From the NCBI GenBank assembly GCA_001692895.1, contig KV748205.1, positions 2,012,798-2,076,797 of the forward strand: a stretch of DNA of 64,000 nucleotides. Direction: 5' to 3'. The notes under the pieces were generated by a model. That model was not told the DNA's origin. It did no database searches and worked only from the letters and a program-made list of their open reading frames with translations. The stretch is from Cenococcum geophilum 1.58 (lineage: Eukaryota; Ascomycota; Dothideomycetes; Gloniales; Gloniaceae). Positions 58,466 to 64,000 of this stretch are shown here, piece by piece. Within the stretch, counting starts at the first letter, position 1. The number at the start of each line of letters is the position of its first letter. The position numbers were made by a program, and so were the translations under genes.

Positions 58466-59325
58466 CAGTATGTCCAACAGTTAGCTTAGCTACGAGCTTA
58501 AGGAAAATAGCTAACTGACTACGTCAATTAGATCGCTCGCTGTCCGCTTACTATTGGATAACATAAACTAACTGTTAAGCTGTTAGCTAGCTGTCCTAAT
58601 TAGGAAATTTGTATAGACTTTATAGTGTTTTATTTCGGATTTTTAGTAGCACCTCTTTATATACAAATATTAACATTACCCAATTAAAATTTAGCCCTAA
58701 TTTACCTAATATAGTATCTAAATATAGCTAAATTCGTCCCGCACCTATAAAGGCTTAAAAGGTAGGTAAAATAGTTAGTAGTAAGAACTCCGGAGGCTCT
58801 ATTTTTATATTAGATTTAGTTAAATATAAAGCTCTATTAAGTACCTTACCAAGCTAGCTTTTCTACCTCTGTACTTAGCTTATAGCTAGTAAGATTAATA
58901 TTTAAGTTCGTCAACTAGGGTGTAGTTAAAGCTCTATTAGAGTTAATATAGTCGATTAAACTGCTTAATAAAAGGCCTTTAATTAACCACTACTTTTAAT
59001 ATTAATTTGCTTTAATCGTATCGGCTAAAAGTCTATTACACTTATTAGTAACAATCTTTTTAGCTTAACTAAAGGCTTATTTATATGCAAAGCTTATTAC
59101 TAGTATAGAGAATATATTAAGAGCAATCTTAGTAAGCATTAGATAAAGGATTTGACCGATTTTAAGCCACTAGTTAAGAGGATTAGGAATAACGTTGTTT
59201 TACTTATTACCGTCGTTAGAACAGATCTTAATAAACTTAAGGCCTATATTATAGTAGCGGCTAAGCTTACTAGCGAGCTTAATACGCTTTTAATTGCGCT
59301 TTAAGAAAGTAAGGCTCTTATCTAT

Positions 59326-61516
59326 CCCTTACATAGATAGGGTGCTATAATTTATGGCCCGTGCGCGGGGTCAAACGTTTTACTATCCAAATGTAAACAA
59401 ATAACTTCCTCAATCAAATACACCACTAAGATGGTGCGCAACTATATATCCAACGATATAGACTTTATACAGCCCACTTAATATCCTACTTCTAAAAATT
59501 GGGTCGCAAAAAGGCCACCGCTAGAGCCCAAACCACTACCTACCTTTAAGCCTCTCCCTATACTCAATAAAAGCTAATATAGCCAGCCAAAGCTTCCAGC
59601 ATATATTAACAATTAGGATCCTACGCAACTATTTAGGCTATTTTGGACAGACAAATTAATAGATTAACTTATAGAATATACGAATAAGAATACGGAGCTA
59701 CACCTAATTGTGGAGGAGAAGGACTTTCTATGTTAATAGAAGCCTACATCTAGGCAGGAGCTCTATGCATATTTAGCGGTGCTAATTTATATAGAATTAT
59801 ACGGCGAAAGCACCATTAAGGACTATTAGCATAAAGACTTTAACCATGGCTTAAGGCATATTGTTTAGAAATACATTAGCACCAATTGTTAGCAGCAGAT
59901 TAATCGCTACTTCTACTGCACTAAGCCTAGATCTAAAGACGACGAAGCCTTTTAGAATACATTTAAGAGGATTAAGGACCTTAGTAAGGAGCTCCGCCTT
60001 GCCTTAATAAGGTACTATAAGCCCGGAATACACCTTACCGTTAATAAGACGATTAAGCGCTTTACTAGCCGCGCCCCTAAAATTGTTAATATACCAACCA
60101 AGCCCACGCCTAAGGGCTTTAAGATCTGGGTTCTAGCTAACTAGGGCTATGTCCTTAATTAGATATTTTATATAAAAGGTAATAATAAGGGCCTAGTAGA
60201 TTTAGATACGTTCTAGGTGGAGGAAGGCCTCTTAAAGACGCAGGCAGTTATAATGGATTTTTTAACTTAAGAAGATCTGGAGACGGGCTAGCGTCTCTAT
60301 TAGCCAAATATGTATACTATCTAGCTAGATAACCTATTTACCTCTATTAAACTACTTTAGGAACTTCGCAGGCTTAGAATTAGGGGGGTAGAAACTATAT
60401 AGATAACTAAAATAAAGCGTAAGGAACTGGATGAAAAAAAGGAATTAAAAAAGGAGTAAATCGACCGGCAGCTTACTAACCTTAAATTGCTCTACTAGAA
60501 CTAGATTCTATAGGGTATACTATATATAAGGCTTTTAGAAGACGAGACAGTTATAGAGTTTACCTAAAAGGACGCTAATATGGTCCTATTTATAAGTACT
60601 ATTAGCGATAGTAGGTATTCTAATTTGTATTAAGGCTTTGCGGCTAATAACGTCATATATTACAGGTTTAACCTTTATTAAACGAGAGTAACAATAACCT
60701 CCTACTACCTCCAGCGGCGCCTAATAGACTCGTAAGGTGTTTAGTAACATAGCTAGGAAGTGGCTACCTATACCAGAGTTCATTAATATGTACAATTACT
60801 TTATAAATAGTATTAACACCGCCAATTAAATAAGGTCGTATTATACCTCACTTAGGATCTACTACCGCACTTAGAAGCCTCTTTTCCACTTCCTCCTTAA
60901 TATAACCGTTACTAACTACTATAAGCTATCTTCCTACTCTACCAACGGCTGGCCAAAACGCAGTGGCTATAAGAAGTTCCTTAAAAGCCTTATTAACTCT
61001 CTATTTAAATTCTCTATCCATCTACCTTAAAGCGATCGCGCTTGGCTCTCTATGGACGATATATAGTAGCGGCCTATAGTATATCATGGATATAAACCAG
61101 TTAGGATTAATAAGACGCAGAAGACTTGCTTTACATACTTGGCGGCAGGAAGAAAGAGCTGCATTAAGAAGCTTTTAAAAAGGAAGCCTCTATGCGAGCT
61201 TTCAGTCAATATAACAAAGAGATCGCGAGACAGTAAGGACTTTAAGAGGCCTTAAAAGTCGCCAAGAACGACATACGGGTATAGACTCTGTCGAATACCA
61301 CTATGTAAGAAGGGCCCCTGTTGGCAGGAGCACGTAGATCGACTTAACTCTAAAGAATGAGGGCCCTATATACAATATATACCAAAAATTCGATATATTT
61401 ATAACTTCATTTAAGACCTTTGGTGATGCGGCAGAACGACTTACCGCCTATATATGCACCTCATTAATTGGTGCGCACGGGCCCCATTTTATAGGGCGTG
61501 TTTATTTGTGCAAGGG
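59326..61516 (+). mobile_element. piggyBac element nested in hAT
   Basis: 2,191 bp. The ends begin CCCTTACA and, inverted, CCCTTGCA, with a shared inner GCCCGTGCGC, giving imperfect inverted repeats of about 45 bp. The canonical TTAA duplication was not found at these limits (flanks CTAT and ATAA), so exact ends may be a few bases off or mutated. Confidence 0.8.
59431..61360 (+). pseudogene. piggyBac-type (DDE_Tnp_1_7) transposase
   Basis: The frame from ATG 59431 shows an acidic N terminus, the LFRLFWTDKLID region, a conserved RYFYCTK, the first catalytic Asp block at about 60040 now reading LTVNKTI (Asp to Asn), and the second, LDNLFTS, intact at about 60330. The C terminus is a Cys-rich zinc-binding tail (CRIPLCKKGPCWQEH) with the stop TGA at 61358-61360. 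The tail is in another frame from the start, so at least one indel lies between. TAA/TAG stops are frequent in the first two thirds and fewer near the end. Confidence 0.85.
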
Positions 61517-63862
61517 ATAACTAAGGACTATATATATTTATCAGCTAAATCGTTATTAGATTTATAAGGAACCTTCCTACGTTATAGTTTAGCTAGTTCC
61601 TTATCTTTTTTATCTACTTACTTATTAATATAGTCATTAAATAGAGTCTCCATGCACCGCTCGACGTGCTTTTACTACTAGGGCTACCGTTTCTACTTAT
61701 CGCGAAAGTAGGCGCGTTTAAAAGACGGATAAAGGATTACTACGGTAAAATAGTAAGGGCTCTTAGCCTTTATTTTATTAAAGTATTTATTAATTTTTTT
61801 AATAGCTATATTAAGGCCTAATTTAAGGAAGGAGTCGCATTCGTTCTTAAGGCTTAGCTAAGTCCGCTAGAGGATTTAATAAAGAAGCTCTATATTAGTA
61901 ATTAACTCCTATAGAGCGCTATATAAGTCTTTAATACTAGGACTATTAGCGTCGCCTTTTATACGCTTAGTAGCTAATATAAAAGGCTTTAGGGTCTTAA
62001 TAAGCTGCTCTACCTACTGCCAATCTTCGTTAGTAAGTATATCCTAAGATAGATCGTAGCTATTATTGGCGGGCTTCCTTTAAGCCAGTAGATATTTGTT
62101 AATTGCTTTATAAAGAAGTAATGCATAGTAGAGCATAAAGTAGGTAGAATTTTACCGAACGCCTCCGTCCTTAATAAGTAGAAGCTCTACTTAATTAAAA
62201 AGATTGTTCTTAATATAGGCCTTAATTTAGTTCTTAGCAAAGTCCTTATAGCGTTTTATTAATTATATAATATATTTAATAATATTATAAAGCTTGCCTA
62301 CGAAGCCTCCCTGCCGCATAAGATTAAATTTAATATATTCGCTTGCGCTAATCATTAAGCGTTTAAGCTTGCTTACGCCTTTGCCGTATATTAAAGCCTT
62401 AATAATAAGGTTAATAATATAGCCAACGCACTAAAGCCGCTCCTTTTTAGCCACTAAGAGGCTTTATAAGAGGTAGTTATAGAGCTTATTATTATTACTA
62501 GCGTTATTAGTTATTAAAGAGCCAAGCTTATAATTAAATTAATACTTTTAAATCACTAACACTAGGGCCGTTGCTATATTTTTAGTAAAGTATAATCCTT
62601 ATAGTCACGGAAGGCCTAAAAGCACTAATTAAAGCCTTCTACCTTTGTTAATGAAATGAGCCACTATACTAAGCAGTAATATTCCGTTTATAGATATCTA
62701 GATATTATAGGTAAGATTAATTCCACTAAGTGCGGTAAGGAGGAGGTCTTTAATATTAACGCGTTACTATTTAAATACGGTTTTAATCTAATTACTTAGT
62801 AATATAGGCGCCTTTATAAAACAGTCTTAGATCTAAGAACGGTTAAATATTAGTAGAGCGCGTATAGAAGGACTTATAGCTTAATAAAAGGTAATATCTT
62901 ATAGAATTGTCCAATTAATATAGGCTTAAACGTAGCCAGCTGCCTAAAACGGTTGGCGTTTATAACTGCCAGCGGAAGCAGAAGCAGCAGCTTCTGCGGC
63001 TGGTAGTTATATTCTATCACTATAACTTTTAGGGTTAATAGTAAGGTTATACTTTAATTTTAAATGGCCGTTAATATAATTGTTGCTGTTAATTGTAAGT
63101 AAAGCGCCTAGTCTTTAAGCTAGATGGCAGAGCTTATATAGCTAAAGCCTTTTTTTACCTAAAGGGCCGTCCCAAAAAAGGTCTGCCCTATATTTCTATA
63201 TTGGTAATATAGGAGCTTTACTTAATAGCAACCGCTTATTAGTAGCTTGGTATCTATATTTACTAGTAAGCTTACTATATATTATTAGGTAGAGATTACC
63301 CCAATTAATAGAAAAGATATAGCCGTAGTTCTAGTTAGCTAGAGGAGGCTCTCGCGATACAGAATTATCTTAATCGCCTAATTCGGTATTATTGTTAATT
63401 AGAAAAAGGGAGGAAGTAGTTAATCTACAAACCCTACGCGGTATTGAAGTTAAGTAATATATAAATTGTGGATTTAATAAAGAAGTAGAGGAAGAAGCTC
63501 TACTGCCTAGTTAACGCGTAAAATATAATATACGTTATATTTTATATAGGTAGTATAGGGGAACGAGCTCACGGCGCGCAGTAGAGATATTAGGGAAAAT
63601 ACTTTATTTACTATAGCTAAGCGAGAGATTCCTATAGGTTTCTTATTGCTTAGCGTATAATCTTAGTTAAAGATTTAAATATCCTTAACTTCTACCAAAA
63701 GCTTTAACTTACTACTAAATCTTACCACTAAGGTAGCGAGCTGTTAGCTAGCTGTAGTCTTATAGCTAACTAACTGTTATAACTCTATAAGCTCGCTAAC
63801 TGCTTACGTTATCAGCCTCTTAGTAGCGACGCTAGTAGCGACGCTAACTCTTAGACATACTA

Positions 63863-64000
63863 GGTATAGCGCCGTACTGCTCTATTAGTATAAGGATTAT
63901 ATAAGCTAAGCTTAATTAAACCCTTCTAAGGAAAGAAAGAAAGCCTTTACAAACGGTAATTAACTAAGATTATATTATAGTTACAGTTAATTCTACCTAT
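63863..64000. other. Right flank of hAT, no gene recognised
   Basis: Begins with the right GGTATAGC duplication, then AT-rich degenerate sequence to the end of the window. Confidence 0.6.

Larger units (their letters stand above)
58880..63480 (-). pseudogene. hAT transposase, split by piggyBac
   Basis: The N-terminal and catalytic parts lie at about 63480-61525. Landmarks on the minus strand are INGILLLSIVAHF near 62680, a Cys-Val-Gly-x-Ile-Ile-Asn-Leu motif near 62430, DGG(V)RWNSTYFML near 62150 (one Trp codon now a stop) and a YPSFKRAYFRDK stretch near 61720. The C-terminal dimerisation domain lies left of the piggyBac at 59325-58880, recognisable by the AFS..KKIVTNKCNRL segment. A BED zinc finger would be expected near the N terminus, but I could not see it clearly. 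RIP stops throughout. Confidence 0.8.
58466..63862 (-). mobile_element. hAT DNA transposon with nested piggyBac
   Basis: The ends CAGTATGTCCAACAGTTAGC (58466) and its inverted, slightly changed partner ending at 63862 are terminal inverted repeats, flanked by a perfect 8-bp duplication GGTATAGC (58458-58465 and 63863-63870), the size hAT transposases make. The transposase is on the minus strand. Without the piggyBac insertion the element is about 3.2 kb. Coding sequence is interrupted by TAA/TAG. Confidence 0.92.

Noticed and set aside
59326..61516. TTAA target duplication for piggyBac
   Set aside because: The bases flanking the CCC...GGG ends are CTAT and ATAA, so a TTAA duplication cannot be claimed.
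1..64000. Secondary-metabolite cluster, Starship captain gene, tRNA or CRISPR
   Set aside because: No synthase, DUF3435 recombinase, cloverleaf or spacer array was found; the only tyrosine recombinases seen are the Ngaro-like and Crypton ones.

Overview
The window looks like a filamentous ascomycete (Pezizomycotina) chromosome. The evidence is a five-exon gene with short introns and fungal-style branch points, encoding a fungus-type NLR, followed by almost 59 kb of transposon debris with the signature of repeat-induced point mutation (RIP). In that debris TA dinucleotides are very frequent, CA/TG are scarce, and ancestral reading frames are still colinear but peppered with TAA/TAG where CAA, CAG or TGG codons would stand. 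I see no rRNA, tRNA or CRISPR.

Layout. (1) 1-5.2 kb is normal-composition DNA with one intact gene on the minus strand: an alpha/beta-hydrolase (SesB-like)-NACHT-ankyrin protein of 1345 residues, whose exons I joined at four introns. (2) 5.3-7.0 kb is the edge of the RIP zone, with an unmutated tail of a pogo-type transposase and a cluster of simple and tandem repeats. (3) 7.0-10.4 kb is degenerate coding debris I cannot name. (4) 10.44-15.27 kb is a tyrosine-recombinase retrotransposon of Ngaro/PAT type with its split direct repeats (A1 ... B1-A2 ... B2) still visible. (5) 15.5-22.6 kb is a fossil ORF split by a complete Copia element (Copia-1, minus strand, TSD GTCTT). (6) 22.8-25.0 kb is a 5'-truncated Ty3/Gypsy (Gypsy-B). 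(7) 25.9-43.1 kb is a long fossil ORF of unknown function split by a complete Gypsy-A (copy 1, TSD AAAAG), which is itself split by Copia-2 (TSD ATTAT). (8) 43.7-58.0 kb is a second Gypsy-B fragment split by Gypsy-A copy 2. The 5' LTR of that copy holds a gag-only LTR element (Copia-3, TSD ATTAC), which holds a Crypton, which holds a solo LTR (TSD GTTAG). The pol of the same Gypsy-A holds a solo LTR of the Copia-1 family (TSD ATAGG). (9) 58.47-63.86 kb is a hAT element with a perfect 8-bp TSD, interrupted by a piggyBac element.

The only plausibly functional product is the NLR, which by family should act in non-self recognition and regulated cell death. Everything else is inactivated. The nesting gives a relative age order, and several short late arrivals (solo LTRs below about 200 bp) are much less mutated than their hosts. 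Internal domain limits of the fossils are approximate; LTR, TSD and intron coordinates were read base by base.
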